From assembly GCA_026414545.1 (NCBI GenBank), contig JAOAIU010000058.1:1-41681 (forward strand): DNA of 41,681 bases. The letters are read 5' to 3'. Numbering within the stretch: the stretch's first letter is position 1; every line of letters begins with the position of its first letter. The notes below the pieces were generated by a model, which had not been told where the DNA came from, made no database searches, and saw only the letters and a list, made by a program, of their open reading frames with translations. This document shows positions 1 to 8,807 of the stretch, one piece after another. Both the position numbers and the translations under genes were made by a program. The DNA comes from Candidatus Saccharicenans sp. Lineage in GTDB: Bacteria; Acidobacteriota; Aminicenantia; Aminicenantales; Saccharicenantaceae.

Positions 1-7
1 GTCGCGG

Positions 8-1465
8 TTAGCGACCATCCTGCCCTGTGGAGTTCGGACTTTCCTCCCCTTCTTCCTCTTCGGAAGAAGAAGCGACCGCCTCGCCTGCTCCAGCCTTTAA
101 TTTTATACCATATTGCTCCAGTTTTTTGTAGAGGTTGCTGCGGGGGGTATCAATTTCCCTGGCGGTTCTGGAGACATTCCAGTTATTGCTTTTCAACTTG
201 AACAGGATGAAGTTCTTTTCTGCTTCCTCCCGGAAATCCTTCAGGGTTTTTACCCGGCGCAGGTCTGGCAGCAAGAGCTCTCTATCCTGCCACAAGTAGT
301 CGGGCAGGTCTTCAGGCCTGATAATTTCCCTATCGGACAGAATGATCAGTCTTTCCACCAGGTTCCTCAGCTCCCGGACATTTCCCTTCCAGGGATACTT
401 CATCATGATTTCCAGGGCCTCGGCCGAGAATTTCTTAGGGCGAAAATTATTTTCTTCTGAATAGACGGCGCAGAAATAATCAACCAGAAGGGGGATATCT
501 TCCCTCCTCTCCCTGAGCGGTGGAACGTAAATCGGGACAACGTTCAGTCGGAAATAGAGGTCGTCGCGGAAGCGGCCCTCCTTCATCTCTTTTTTGAGGT
601 CTTTGTTGGTGGCGGCGATTATCCTGACGTCCACCTTGATAATCTTGCTGGAGCCAACCCTCTGAACCTCACCTTCCTCCAGAACCCGGAGCACCTTGGA
701 CTGGGTTTTCAGGCTCATGTCCCCTATTTCATCCAGAAAGATGGTCCCCCCGTCAGCCAGTTCAAATTTGCCGGGTTTGCGCTCGGTAGCACCGGTAAAA
801 GCACCTTTCTCGTGGCCGAACAACTCGCTTTCAATCAGTTCCTCTGGAATGGCCGCGCAATTGACCTGGACGAAATTCTCATTAGCCCGCGGGCTGTGGT
901 CGTGGATAGCTCTGGCCACCAGCTCCTTTCCTGTACCGCTTTCACCCTGGATGAGGACGGTGGCGTTGGTCGGGGCGATTTTTTGGATTTCCTGCCAGAG
1001 AGCGAGCATCAGCGGGTGTTGACCGATAATCCGGTATTTTTTTTCTGTTCTTTTCTTTATATCCTGGACCGTCGACTTCAATCTCCTGGCTTCCAGAGCA
1101 TTGCGAACAGAGAGCAAGACCCGCTCCCGGTGCAGCGGCTTTTCCAGGAAATCAAAGGCACCCAGCTTAGTGGCCTCCACAGCCATGGTAATCGTTCCAT
1201 GACCGGAAATCATGATAACCTCGGGAGCCAGCGGTTTTTTCCTGACCTCGGCCAGCAAGCTCAGGCCGTCAGTATCGGGCAACCTGATGTCCAGCAGGAT
1301 AAGGTCAATTTCAGGATGGCTCTCGATAACCTCCCTGGCCTTTACGCTGTCCGCGGCTTCGAAGAAGACATAGCCTTCGTATTCTAGAATCATCTTCAGA
1401 GTCTTGCGGATATTGTCCTCATCATCGACCACCAGAATCCGGTATTTTCTTTCTTTGGCGTTCAT
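8..1465 (-). CDS. NtrC/NtrX-type sigma-54-dependent response regulator
   Basis: This is a 485-residue cytoplasmic transcription activator that remodels sigma-54 RNA polymerase after phosphorylation. The receiver domain (about 8-120) has the acidic pair D14/D15, the expected phosphoacceptor D59 and K109. The AAA+ domain (about 148-385) shows Walker A GESGTGKE (174-181), the sigma-54 contact loop GAFTGA (221-226) and Walker B TIFLDE (241-246). A Fis-type helix-turn-helix lies at about 428-454, followed by an acidic low-complexity tail. The C-terminal domain resembles NtrX more than NtrC. No sensor kinase is visible, so it may lie beyond the left edge. No Shine-Dalgarno precedes the ATG, and an extended -10 places the transcription start at the ATG. 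It is divergent from the M16 operon. Family call is secure; target genes are unknown. Confidence 0.95.
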   Translation of the reverse strand: MNAKERKYRILVVDDEDNIRKTLKMILEYEGYVFFEAADSVKAREVIESHPEIDLILLDIRLPDTDGLSLLAEVRKKPLAPEVIMISGHGTITMAVEATKLGAFDFLEKPLHRERVLLSVRNALEARRLKSTVQDIKKRTEKKYRIIGQHPLMLALWQEIQKIAPTNATVLIQGESGTGKELVARAIHDHSPRANENFVQVNCAAIPEELIESELFGHEKGAFTGATERKPGKFELADGGTIFLDEIGDMSLKTQSKVLRVLEEGEVQRVGSSKIIKVDVRIIAATNKDLKKEMKEGRFRDDLYFRLNVVPIYVPPLRERREDIPLLVDYFCAVYSEENNFRPKKFSAEALEIMMKYPWKGNVRELRNLVERLIILSDREIIRPEDLPDYLWQDRELLLPDLRRVKTLKDFREEAEKNFILFKLKSNNWNVSRTAREIDTPRSNLYKKLEQYGIKLKAGAGEAVASSSEEEEGEESPNSTGQDGR

Positions 1466-1471
1466 GTTTCA

Positions 1472-1480
1472 ATTCTATCA
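1472..1480 (-). promoter_or_regulatory. Extended -10 promoter of the response regulator
   Basis: On the minus strand TGATAGAAT forms an extended -10 (TGN plus TAGAAT). The hexamer ends 7 bases before the ATG at 1465, so the predicted transcription start coincides with the start codon. No convincing -35 is present. Inference from spacing only. Confidence 0.45.
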
Positions 1481-1508
1481 CATCTGAGCCCGGGCCCGAA
1501 AATAGATG

Positions 1509-1537
1509 TTGATTAATTGACCCATAACTCGTATATT
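1509..1537 (+). promoter_or_regulatory. Sigma-70-type promoter of the M16 peptidase operon
   Basis: TTGATT (1509-1514) and TATATT (1532-1537) are separated by exactly 17 bases. The predicted transcription start is near 1544, downstream of the in-frame TTG at 1517, which argues against that TTG as the initiation codon. Confidence 0.5.
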
Positions 1538-1555
1538 TTCTTCGGGAGGCAGAAT

Positions 1556-2944
1556 ATTTCGATTTCGAAGAGGACGGCAGTAGCCGGCTGTTTCTTCTTT
1601 CTGGCCTGGCTGGTCATTCTGGTAATTCCCGGGCCAGCCCTGAAGTTAATTGTCCAAGCAGACAGGCAAAGTGAAACTGAGTTCAGGCTGGATAATGGCC
1701 TGACCGTCTATTTGCTCCCCTATGCCGGGTCTCCTCTGGTGACTATGGTCCTGGCGGTAAAGGTCGGGAGCGCCGATGAAACCCCCGAGACCAGCGGCCT
1801 GCTCCATCTGCTGGAGCATTGCCTGCTTTTCCGGCAATCGCACCTTGTGGCTGATAACCGCCTTTTCCGGACAATCAGTCAGCACGGACTCTATTATAAT
1901 GCTCGAACCGAACAGGACATGATGTTTTTTGAAATCAGTCTGCCCGCAGACTGCCTGGAACTGGGCCTGGGCCTGCTCAAGGATGTTATTTTTTCTTTTA
2001 ACCTGACCGAAGAGGCCCTAGCCCAGGAGAAATCTGTGTTGCTAAGAGAACTGGCCGATAACTCGCGCCAGCCAGAAAAAGTTGGGCTGGCCAGAATCTA
2101 TGAACTGGCTTTCCCGGAAAGCGGTTATGCCCTTCCGGTTTATGGAAAAGAGGAGGTGGTCAGACGAGCTGACCTGACAGGGCTTAAGAACCTGCATCAG
2201 AAATTTTTCCACCCCGACAATGCCGCCCTGGTGGTGGTTGGGGCCGTTGAGCCTGAGAAATTAAGAGAAACCATCAAGCCCATTTTTCTGGACCTTAAGG
2301 GTGGCGGTGGCCGGTCGGAGCGGCCTCCCCTGCCTCCACAATTTCCGGCCTCGGGTCCGCAGTTTGAGTTGAGAATGAAGGTCTCTGATACCTACATACT
2401 GGCCGGGTTGCCGGCGCCTGGATACAACCATCCAGACCGCCTGCCCATGGATATGCTCAGCGAGCTGGCCGGCCAGGGCTTAAGCCCCCTGATTTATCAG
2501 GCCTTTTCAGGTCAATCCGACCTCATCTATACAGCCCGATTTCATTATTTCAACCATGAACAGACTGGACTGATTTTTATATTGGTGACCTCCAGGGAGG
2601 ACCGGGTACCTTCGGTAAAGCGTCTGCTTCAGAACTTCCTTCCTCGCCTGGCTGAAATGAACTATTCCCTCCAGGATTACCTTCCAGATCAGCAATTCCT
2701 GGTGTTTGATTTTCTTCAGGGAGGGAAAAACCGGTTCCAATGGTTGTCTGAAAAGATGACTGAAAGCCCGTCGGTTCTGGCCCTGTCGTTGGCCAAGCAT
2801 CTGCTGCTTCGGGACGGCCGACAACCAGGAAATTATCTTGAGGCTATCTCCCGCCTTGATTCATCCCATCTCAGGCAAACAGCTCGTAAATACCTGACCC
2901 GGTCCCGGCCTGTCTGGGTGGTGATAAAGCCGGAAAAACAATGA
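1556..2944 (+). CDS. M16 family zinc metallopeptidase (active subunit)
   Basis: This is a pitrilysin/M16-type processing peptidase, probably exported. The zinc motif HxxEH appears as HLLEH (about residues 84-88 from the start chosen here). The distal glutamate of the motif falls in LRELADN about 77 residues later. The N-terminus reads as a signal peptide: a short basic region (SISKRT), then a long hydrophobic stretch ending near VQA. The reading frame is open back to a TTG at 1517, but that codon has no Shine-Dalgarno and lies upstream of the predicted transcription start. GGGAGG at 1544-1549 sits 6 bases before an ATT at 1556, so I propose the rare ATT start (462 aa). The next gene starts in the ATGA overlap at 2941, so the two are translationally coupled. 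Confidence 0.85.
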   Translation: MSISKRTAVAGCFFFLAWLVILVIPGPALKLIVQADRQSETEFRLDNGLTVYLLPYAGSPLVTMVLAVKVGSADETPETSGLLHLLEHCLLFRQSHLVADNRLFRTISQHGLYYNARTEQDMMFFEISLPADCLELGLGLLKDVIFSFNLTEEALAQEKSVLLRELADNSRQPEKVGLARIYELAFPESGYALPVYGKEEVVRRADLTGLKNLHQKFFHPDNAALVVVGAVEPEKLRETIKPIFLDLKGGGGRSERPPLPPQFPASGPQFELRMKVSDTYILAGLPAPGYNHPDRLPMDMLSELAGQGLSPLIYQAFSGQSDLIYTARFHYFNHEQTGLIFILVTSREDRVPSVKRLLQNFLPRLAEMNYSLQDYLPDQQFLVFDFLQGGKNRFQWLSEKMTESPSVLALSLAKHLLLRDGRQPGNYLEAISRLDSSHLRQTARKYLTRSRPVWVVIKPEKQ

Positions 2945-4260
2945 AAAAGTATGGCTTTAATGTCCTCCAGATGTTTCTGGTTTTAACCCTGGCTGGCCTG
3001 GCCAGACCGCACCCGTTGCCGGCCCAGCCCTTAACCTTTGAGGTCTTCAGCCTGGAAAACGGCTTGAAGGTTTATTATCAGTTTCAACCGGAAGCCAGAG
3101 TAACCTCCGTCGTTTTCCATTTTTGCGGCGGGCAATCTCTGGAAAAGACCGGACAGGCCGGCCTGGCCTATCTGACAGCCAGGTTGATGGCTGAAGTAAG
3201 CGATGAAGACAGACTGGCCGAGCTTCTGGCTTCGGGGATAAATCTTTCGGCTGGCAGTCGGCCTGATTTTTCTATCATCCAGTTTGAAGGACCTACCAGC
3301 CATTTCGATAAAACGTTGGGAATAGTAGCTGCCGGTCTCAAGAATCCTCTTTTCTCAGGTCCGCGAATAGACCGGGTTCGGAGCCTCCTGAAACTGGAAG
3401 CTGGACAGGAAGCCTGCCGACTGGTAGATTCAGCTTTACTCTGCCTGCGCCGCCAGATATTTCCCGGGAGCCCCTATGGCCAGTCGCTTTACGGGCAGGA
3501 ATCCGACCTCAAATCGGTCTCCAGAAAGGACATCAGCCAATTTTATGAAGCGATCATGAACAGCGGCTCTCTTAGCCTGCTGGTCATTACTGACCTAGAA
3601 AAAAAGGCACTCCAAGAAATTCTGGCCAGGCACCTGGGCTGGGTCAAGAATGAAATTCCCCGGGCCGGGAAAAAATTTCTAGTGGCGGATGGGCCGCCAG
3701 AAAAAACTCCAGCCGGAAGTTGCAACCATTACCAGGGCCCCCCGGGGGCAGCCGTAGCTCTTGGCTACCTTCTCCCCGGGGAGCTGGCTGAGACCTATCC
3801 GGCTGCCTATTTGCTTGACAAGATAATCGGTGAAGGACCTGGTTCCTTGATCTGGAAGCTCAGGCAGGAGAGCGGACTGGCCTATAACCTGAGCAGCCGG
3901 CTGGAAATCCTGGGCGGAAAAATCCTGTTTATCTGCTATCTGGAATCGGAAAAAGAACTGGCTGCCTCTTCTCTTGACATGTTAAAGCAAACTTTCTCAC
4001 GCCTTGGCCAGCAGGGTCTTGAGCCGGAAGCGGTGGCCCGGGGCAAGGTCATGGCCATAAATTGCTACCGCCGCGAATCCTTTTCGCGTGATAATCGCCT
4101 GGGATTTCTGTCGCTGGTATTGGCCGGAAACCTGACCGTGGACTTTTATAACAGCTTTCTGGAGCGATTGGAAAAAATAAGCCCTGACCAGCTCATCGAG
4201 CTGGTCAGGGCAACTTTTACTTCGGAGCGAGCCTTTGAGGTGTTGATCGTCAGGGACTGA
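2941..4260 (+). CDS. M16 family peptidase-like protein, catalytically inactive partner
   Basis: This 439-residue protein has a signal peptide (MKKYGFNVLQ... to about PAQ, residue 29) and the M16 fold, with typical N-terminal segments (FEVFSLENGLKVYY, GQSLEKTGQAGLAYL). The zinc motif is lost: where HxxEH is expected the sequence reads LAYLTARLM. Many bacterial M16 enzymes work as an active subunit plus a non-catalytic subunit; the 4-base ATGA overlap with the HLLEH-bearing gene upstream suggests such a pair here. The last 80 bases of coding sequence also carry a perfect hairpin that appears to terminate the opposing nifJ gene. Its TGA stop abuts the nifJ stop with no gap. Confidence 0.88.
   Translation: MKKYGFNVLQMFLVLTLAGLARPHPLPAQPLTFEVFSLENGLKVYYQFQPEARVTSVVFHFCGGQSLEKTGQAGLAYLTARLMAEVSDEDRLAELLASGINLSAGSRPDFSIIQFEGPTSHFDKTLGIVAAGLKNPLFSGPRIDRVRSLLKLEAGQEACRLVDSALLCLRRQIFPGSPYGQSLYGQESDLKSVSRKDISQFYEAIMNSGSLSLLVITDLEKKALQEILARHLGWVKNEIPRAGKKFLVADGPPEKTPAGSCNHYQGPPGAAVALGYLLPGELAETYPAAYLLDKIIGEGPGSLIWKLRQESGLAYNLSSRLEILGGKILFICYLESEKELAASSLDMLKQTFSRLGQQGLEPEAVARGKVMAINCYRRESFSRDNRLGFLSLVLAGNLTVDFYNSFLERLEKISPDQLIELVRATFTSERAFEVLIVRD
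4171..4211 (-). terminator. Intrinsic terminator of nifJ inside the convergent M16 gene
   Basis: A perfect 14-bp stem (arms 4181-4194 and 4198-4211, loop ATC) is GC-rich. Read on the minus strand it is followed at once by TTATTTTTTC (4180-4171), the classical rho-independent layout, 50 bases past the nifJ stop. Read on the plus strand it is followed only by AACTTTTACTT, so any action in that direction would be weak. Confidence 0.75.
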
Positions 4261-7200
4261 TCAGCCCTCGGCCAGCTTCTTGTAATATTCGAACCTCTTC
4301 TTGGCTTCCTGAGCGGCCTGGGCAAATAGTTCGCGGGCAATATCGGGGTAATCCTGGAGTACCGACCGGTAACGTATCTCATTCTTCAGGAAAGCTTCGT
4401 ATTCCATTTTCGGTTCCTTGGAATCAAGAATGAACGGGTTCTTGCCCTCTCTGGCCAGCATCGGATTATAGCGATAGAGTATCCAGTAACCGGAGTCCAC
4501 AGCCAGCTTCTCTTCCTGGATGGATTTGCTCATATCGATTCCATGGTTTATGCAGGGAGAATAGGCAATGATGAGCGACGGGCCGTCATAGGCTTCGGCT
4601 TCAAGGAAAGCCTTAAGGCACTGATTCATGTTAGCTCCCATGGCCACCGAGGCCACGTAAACATAGCCATAACTCATGGCCATTCGGCCCAGGTCCTTTT
4701 TGACGGTCTTTTTTCCGGACGAGGCGAACTTGGCCCGGGAACCGGTGGGCGTGGACTTAGAAGCCTGGCCGCCGGTGTTGGAATAAACTTCGGTATCCAG
4801 GACCAGCAGGTTGACATTGCGGTTCATGGCCACCACGTGGTCCAGACCGCCAAAACCGATATCATAAGCCCAGCCATCACCACCTATGCACCAGATGCTC
4901 TTGTCGACAAAATAATCCTGCAACGCGGCCAAAGTGGTCAGGTAGGGTTTAGCTGCGTCATTTCTGGCCAGGGCTTTGGGCAGCAGATCCTGAATCCTGC
5001 GAGCGGTGGCTTTGGCCTGGTCGCCCTTATCGTTCCACAGCTCTTTCATCTTCTGCAAGGCCTCAACCAGCTCGGGCAGCGTCCCGGCTTCAATGACTGC
5101 GTTCAGGCTGGTCCAGAGCTGTCTTCTTATGGTGTCAACTGCCAATCGCATGCCAAAACCGTATTCAGCATTATCCTCAAATAAAGAGTTGGCCCAGGCA
5201 GGACCTTTCCCTTCTTTATTTTTGGCGTATGGGGAAACCGGGAAGGTTCCGCCGTAGATGGAAGAACAACCGGTGGCATTGGCGATAATCATTCGGTCGC
5301 CGAACAACTGGGTGGCCAGTTTAATGTAAGGCGTTTCACCGCAGCCGGCACAGGCCCCGCTGAATTCAAAAAGCGGAGTCAGGAACTGCGAGCCCTTGAT
5401 GGTATCAATCTTAACGCCGTCCATATGGCTATCGGGGAGACTTTCGAAGAATTTTTCGTTAATGTTCTGGCCGGCGGCTCTTTCTTCTTCAATCGGAACC
5501 ATGACCAGAGCTTTCTCCTTGGCTGGGCAGGTTTCCACACAGACACCGCAGCCGACACAGTCTTCGATGTAAACCTGGAGGCGGTATCTGAGGTTCTTAT
5601 CATTCTTGGTATTGGAAACCAGGGTGTTAAACCCGGCAGGGGCCTCCTTCAGGTCGGCTGGCAGAATCTGTTTGGCCCTGACCGCGGCGTGGGGGCAGAC
5701 CAAAGCACACTGATTGCACTGGATGCAGTTGTCCGGCAGCCAGCGTGGTACCAGTTCAGCAATGCCTCTTTTTTCCAGCTTGGCCGTGTCGGTCGGGATG
5801 CGGCCGTCGTCGGGCATCTTGGAGACCGGAATGGTATTGCCCTTGAAGTGCATGATGGGTTCGATAACATTGCGGGCAAAATCGCTGGCCTCCTCAGGAA
5901 TTAACTTGGGTACCGGAGCTGACTTGGTGATTCTATCCGGAACCGGAACCTCTTCCAGGGCCTCCAGGGCTCTATCCACAGCAGCCATATTCATTTTGAC
6001 CACATCTTCGCCCTTCTTGTGGTAGGTCTTGTAGATGGCCTTCTTGATCAGGTCGATGGCCTCTTGTTCGGGCAGAACACCAGAAATCTTAAAGAAACAG
6101 ACCTGCATGATGGTGTTGATTCTGTTCTTAAGGCCGACCTCGCTGGCAATCCTGAAGGCGTCGATGTTGTAAACCTTGATCTTCTTCTGAATGATAGTCT
6201 GCTGCATATCCTCGGTCAGGTGCTCAAAGACTTCCTCTTTTTTCCAGGGGGAGTTCAACAGGAAGGTGCCTCCTTCCCTCAAACCTTCAAGCACATCATA
6301 ACGGCCGATGTAGGCCGGCTTGTGCAGGGCAACGAAATCGACTGTATTCAACAGGTACTCAGATTTTATCGGGTGCTTTCCGAACCTGAGGTGGGATATG
6401 GTCACCCCACCGGATTTCTTGGAATCATACTCGAAGTAACCCTGGGCATAGAGGTCGGTATTATCACCAATGATGGTGATAGAGTTTTTGTTGGCTCCCA
6501 CGGTCCCGTCAGAACCATAGCCCCAGAACTTGCAGCGAACGGTTCCGGCCGGTTCGGTTTCCAGAACCTCGCCCACTTTTAAGGAGGTTCCAGTTACATC
6601 ATCCTCGATGCCCACGGTGAAGCCGTGAAAACAGGGACCGTCGAGATGGTCATAAACGGCTTTAACCATGGCCGGGGTGAATTCTTTAGAAGACAATCCA
6701 TAGCGTCCGCCGATAATCTTGATATCACGCCCGCAGAGGGCCGTCACCACGTCCAGGTAGAGCGGTTCGCCGATGGCCCCGGGTTCCTTGGTCCGGTCCA
6801 GTACCGCTATTTTCTTGACGGTCTGGGGAATGATTGCCCGGAAAGCTTCGGCCGAGAAGGGACGGTAGAGGCGAACCTTAACCAGCCCTACCCGGTAGCC
6901 GTGTTTATTGAGGTAATCGATGGTTTCTTCGACAGTTTCAGCCCCCGAACCCATGATGACAATCACCCGGTCGGCATCGGGGGCACCGAAGTAATCAAAA
7001 AGATGGTACTGACGGCCGGTAACCCTGGCCACCTTGTCCATGTATTCCTGGACGATGGCCGGAGTGGCGGCGTAGTATTTGTTAACGGTTTCCCGGCCCT
7101 GAAAATAAACATCCGGGTTCTGGGCTCCAACCTTCATCATCGGCTTTTCCGGGTTCAGTGCTCTCTTCCTGAAGTCTTCAAGATACTTAGGCTCAAACAG

Positions 7201-7779
7201 TTCGGCCAGGGTCTCGTAAGGCACAACTTCAATTTTCTGAACCTCGCTGGAAGTGCGAAAACCGTCGAAGAAATGCAGAAAAGGCACCTTGCTCTTGAGG
7301 CTGGCCAGGTGACAGACTATGGCCAGGTCCATGATTTCCTGAACTGAGCCCGAACACATCAGAGCAAAGCCGGTGTTGCGGGCGGCCATGACGTCAGAAT
7401 GGTCGCCGAAGATGGAGAGAGACTGGCAGGCCAGAGAACGGGCTGAGACATGAAAGACTGTCGGCAGCAGCTCACCGGCAATCTTGTGCATGTTGGGCAG
7501 CATCAGCATCAGCCCCTGAGAAGCGGTAAAGGTGGTGGTCAGGCAGCCGGCGCTCAAGGAGCCGTGGACAGCTCCGGCCGCACCGGCTTCAGACTGCATT
7601 TCCACTACCTCCACCCTCTGTCCGAAAATATTCTTTCTTCCCTGGGCTGACCATTCGTCGGCCATTTCGCCCATGGTGGAAGAAGGAGTAATCGGATAGA
7701 TGGCAGCCACTTCTGAATAAGCGTAGGCCACATGAGTGGCCGCGGTATTACCGTCGATTGCTTTGAATGTTTTTGCCAT
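4261..7779 (-). CDS. nifJ: Pyruvate:ferredoxin (flavodoxin) oxidoreductase, single-chain
   Basis: This cytoplasmic enzyme converts pyruvate, CoA and oxidised ferredoxin (or flavodoxin) to acetyl-CoA, CO2 and reduced carrier. About 1172 residues is the usual length of the fused homodimeric form. Numbered from the upstream Met at 7782, two ferredoxin-type 4Fe-4S motifs begin at C686 (CIQCNQCALVCP) and C742 (CVGCGVCVETCP). The proximal cluster CAGCGE starts at C811, and the TPP-binding part contains GDGWAYDIGFGG and SNTGGQASKSTP. There are two adjacent ATGs; the second (7779) lies 7 bases from AAGGAG and is preferred. The gene follows recR on the same strand after about 70 bases and may have its own promoter. 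It is probably a central fermentative enzyme fed by amino-acid and sugar breakdown. Confidence 0.96.
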   Translation of the reverse strand: MAKTFKAIDGNTAATHVAYAYSEVAAIYPITPSSTMGEMADEWSAQGRKNIFGQRVEVVEMQSEAGAAGAVHGSLSAGCLTTTFTASQGLMLMLPNMHKIAGELLPTVFHVSARSLACQSLSIFGDHSDVMAARNTGFALMCSGSVQEIMDLAIVCHLASLKSKVPFLHFFDGFRTSSEVQKIEVVPYETLAELFEPKYLEDFRKRALNPEKPMMKVGAQNPDVYFQGRETVNKYYAATPAIVQEYMDKVARVTGRQYHLFDYFGAPDADRVIVIMGSGAETVEETIDYLNKHGYRVGLVKVRLYRPFSAEAFRAIIPQTVKKIAVLDRTKEPGAIGEPLYLDVVTALCGRDIKIIGGRYGLSSKEFTPAMVKAVYDHLDGPCFHGFTVGIEDDVTGTSLKVGEVLETEPAGTVRCKFWGYGSDGTVGANKNSITIIGDNTDLYAQGYFEYDSKKSGGVTISHLRFGKHPIKSEYLLNTVDFVALHKPAYIGRYDVLEGLREGGTFLLNSPWKKEEVFEHLTEDMQQTIIQKKIKVYNIDAFRIASEVGLKNRINTIMQVCFFKISGVLPEQEAIDLIKKAIYKTYHKKGEDVVKMNMAAVDRALEALEEVPVPDRITKSAPVPKLIPEEASDFARNVIEPIMHFKGNTIPVSKMPDDGRIPTDTAKLEKRGIAELVPRWLPDNCIQCNQCALVCPHAAVRAKQILPADLKEAPAGFNTLVSNTKNDKNLRYRLQVYIEDCVGCGVCVETCPAKEKALVMVPIEEERAAGQNINEKFFESLPDSHMDGVKIDTIKGSQFLTPLFEFSGACAGCGETPYIKLATQLFGDRMIIANATGCSSIYGGTFPVSPYAKNKEGKGPAWANSLFEDNAEYGFGMRLAVDTIRRQLWTSLNAVIEAGTLPELVEALQKMKELWNDKGDQAKATARRIQDLLPKALARNDAAKPYLTTLAALQDYFVDKSIWCIGGDGWAYDIGFGGLDHVVAMNRNVNLLVLDTEVYSNTGGQASKSTPTGSRAKFASSGKKTVKKDLGRMAMSYGYVYVASVAMGANMNQCLKAFLEAEAYDGPSLIIAYSPCINHGIDMSKSIQEEKLAVDSGYWILYRYNPMLAREGKNPFILDSKEPKMEYEAFLKNEIRYRSVLQDYPDIARELFAQAAQEAKKRFEYYKKLAEG

Positions 7780-7852
7780 CATAACGCTCCTTAATAAATT
7801 AAACAGATTATTATATCAGAATGCCGGAAAATATCTAACAGTGAACTGAATT

Positions 7853-8458
7853 TTACCCTTTCAGTTCAGTCCGGCCTTCCAGAGCCTTCTTAATTGTCAG
7901 CTGGTCGGCAAAGTCGAGGTCGGCTCCAACCGGCAGGCCCATGGCCAGCCTGGTGATCCTTACCGGCATTTCTCTCAGAACCTGGCAGATGAGCGAGGCC
8001 GTAGCTTCGCCCTCAACGGTCGGATTGGTGGCAATGATCACTTCCCTGAACTGGCCGCTCTGCAGGCGCTTTACCAGCTTTTCCAGACGGAGCTCATCCG
8101 GGCCGATACCTTTAATCGGAGACAGGGAACCCAGAAGGACATGGTAGCGGCCGCTGAAAATTCCAGTTTTTTCGATCGAAGCCACGTTGAATGGTTCTTC
8201 CACCACGCACAGCTGTTCCTCGGTGCGACGGGGGTCGGTACAGATCAGGCAGGGGTCGACATCGGTGATATTATTGCAGACAGAACAATAAAAAATTTTG
8301 TTCTTAACCTCGACTATGGCCCGGACCAGCTCGGCCGCTTCTTCAGCCGGCAGCCCCATCAGATAAAAGGCCATGCGCTGGGCCGACTTCAGTCCGACTC
8401 CAGGAAACTTCCTCAGCTGTTCGATCAGATCATGCAAAGGTCTGGCGTATTCAAACAT
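7853..8458 (-). CDS. recR: Recombination mediator protein RecR
   Basis: This 201-residue protein has the RecR length and order: N-terminal helix-hairpin-helix (LRKFPGVGLKSAQRMAFYL), a C4 zinc finger (C58, C61, C70, C73), then a Toprim domain (about 80-175, with VVEEP and GRYHVLLG). RecR acts with RecF/RecO in loading RecA onto SSB-coated single-stranded DNA. The start codon follows GAGGGG by 6 bases, and that Shine-Dalgarno overlaps the ybaB stop. It is third in the conserved dnaX-ybaB-recR order. Confidence 0.97.
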   Translation of the reverse strand: MFEYARPLHDLIEQLRKFPGVGLKSAQRMAFYLMGLPAEEAAELVRAIVEVKNKIFYCSVCNNITDVDPCLICTDPRRTEEQLCVVEEPFNVASIEKTGIFSGRYHVLLGSLSPIKGIGPDELRLEKLVKRLQSGQFREVIIATNPTVEGEATASLICQVLREMPVRITRLAMGLPVGADLDFADQLTIKKALEGRTELKG

Positions 8459-8468
8459 CGGCAGCCCC

Positions 8469-8780
8469 TCAGAACAGGCCTGGAATCTTCAGGCCTCCGG
8501 CCAGTCCGGACATCTTGGACTGAACTTCGGAATCCACCCTGGCCACCGCTTCCCGGAAAGCTGAAACGATCAGGTCTTGAAGCATTTCCACGTCGTCCCG
8601 GTTGACCACCTCAGGGTCCAGTTTTACATCCAGGCAGTTTTTCTGACCATCGAGCACCACGGTTACCATTCCTCCGCCGCTCGACCCTTCAACCCTCATT
8701 TCTGCCAGCTCTTTCTGCAGCCTTTCCTGCATTTCTTGAGCAGCTTTCATCATTTTTTGTAAATCGGCTAAGTTTTTCAT
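8469..8780 (-). CDS. ybaB: YbaB/EbfC family nucleoid-associated protein
   Basis: This 103-residue protein has the family layout: an N-terminal amphipathic helix (LADLQKMMKAAQEMQERLQKE), a glycine-rich turn (GSSGGGMVTVVLDG), then the LDPEVV...D.EMLQDLIVSAFREA helix. YbaB forms DNA-binding dimers and is usually encoded between dnaX and recR, as here (27 bases after dnaX, 10 before recR). The start follows AGGGG by about 8 bases. Its precise role in this organism is unknown. Confidence 0.95.
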   Translation of the reverse strand: MKNLADLQKMMKAAQEMQERLQKELAEMRVEGSSGGGMVTVVLDGQKNCLDVKLDPEVVNRDDVEMLQDLIVSAFREAVARVDSEVQSKMSGLAGGLKIPGLF

Positions 8781-8807
8781 CTCGTTTCCCCTGCGTGGAT
8801 TGGCCGG

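Noticed and set aside
4543-7347. Long plus-strand open frames opposite nifJ (up to 240 codons)
   Set aside because: They are antisense shadows of a highly conserved enzyme, without Shine-Dalgarno sites or recognisable domains.
7843-7867. 8-bp inverted repeat (GAACTGAA with TTCAGTTC) at the recR stop
   Set aside because: AT-rich stem with no T tract after it; too weak for a terminator call.
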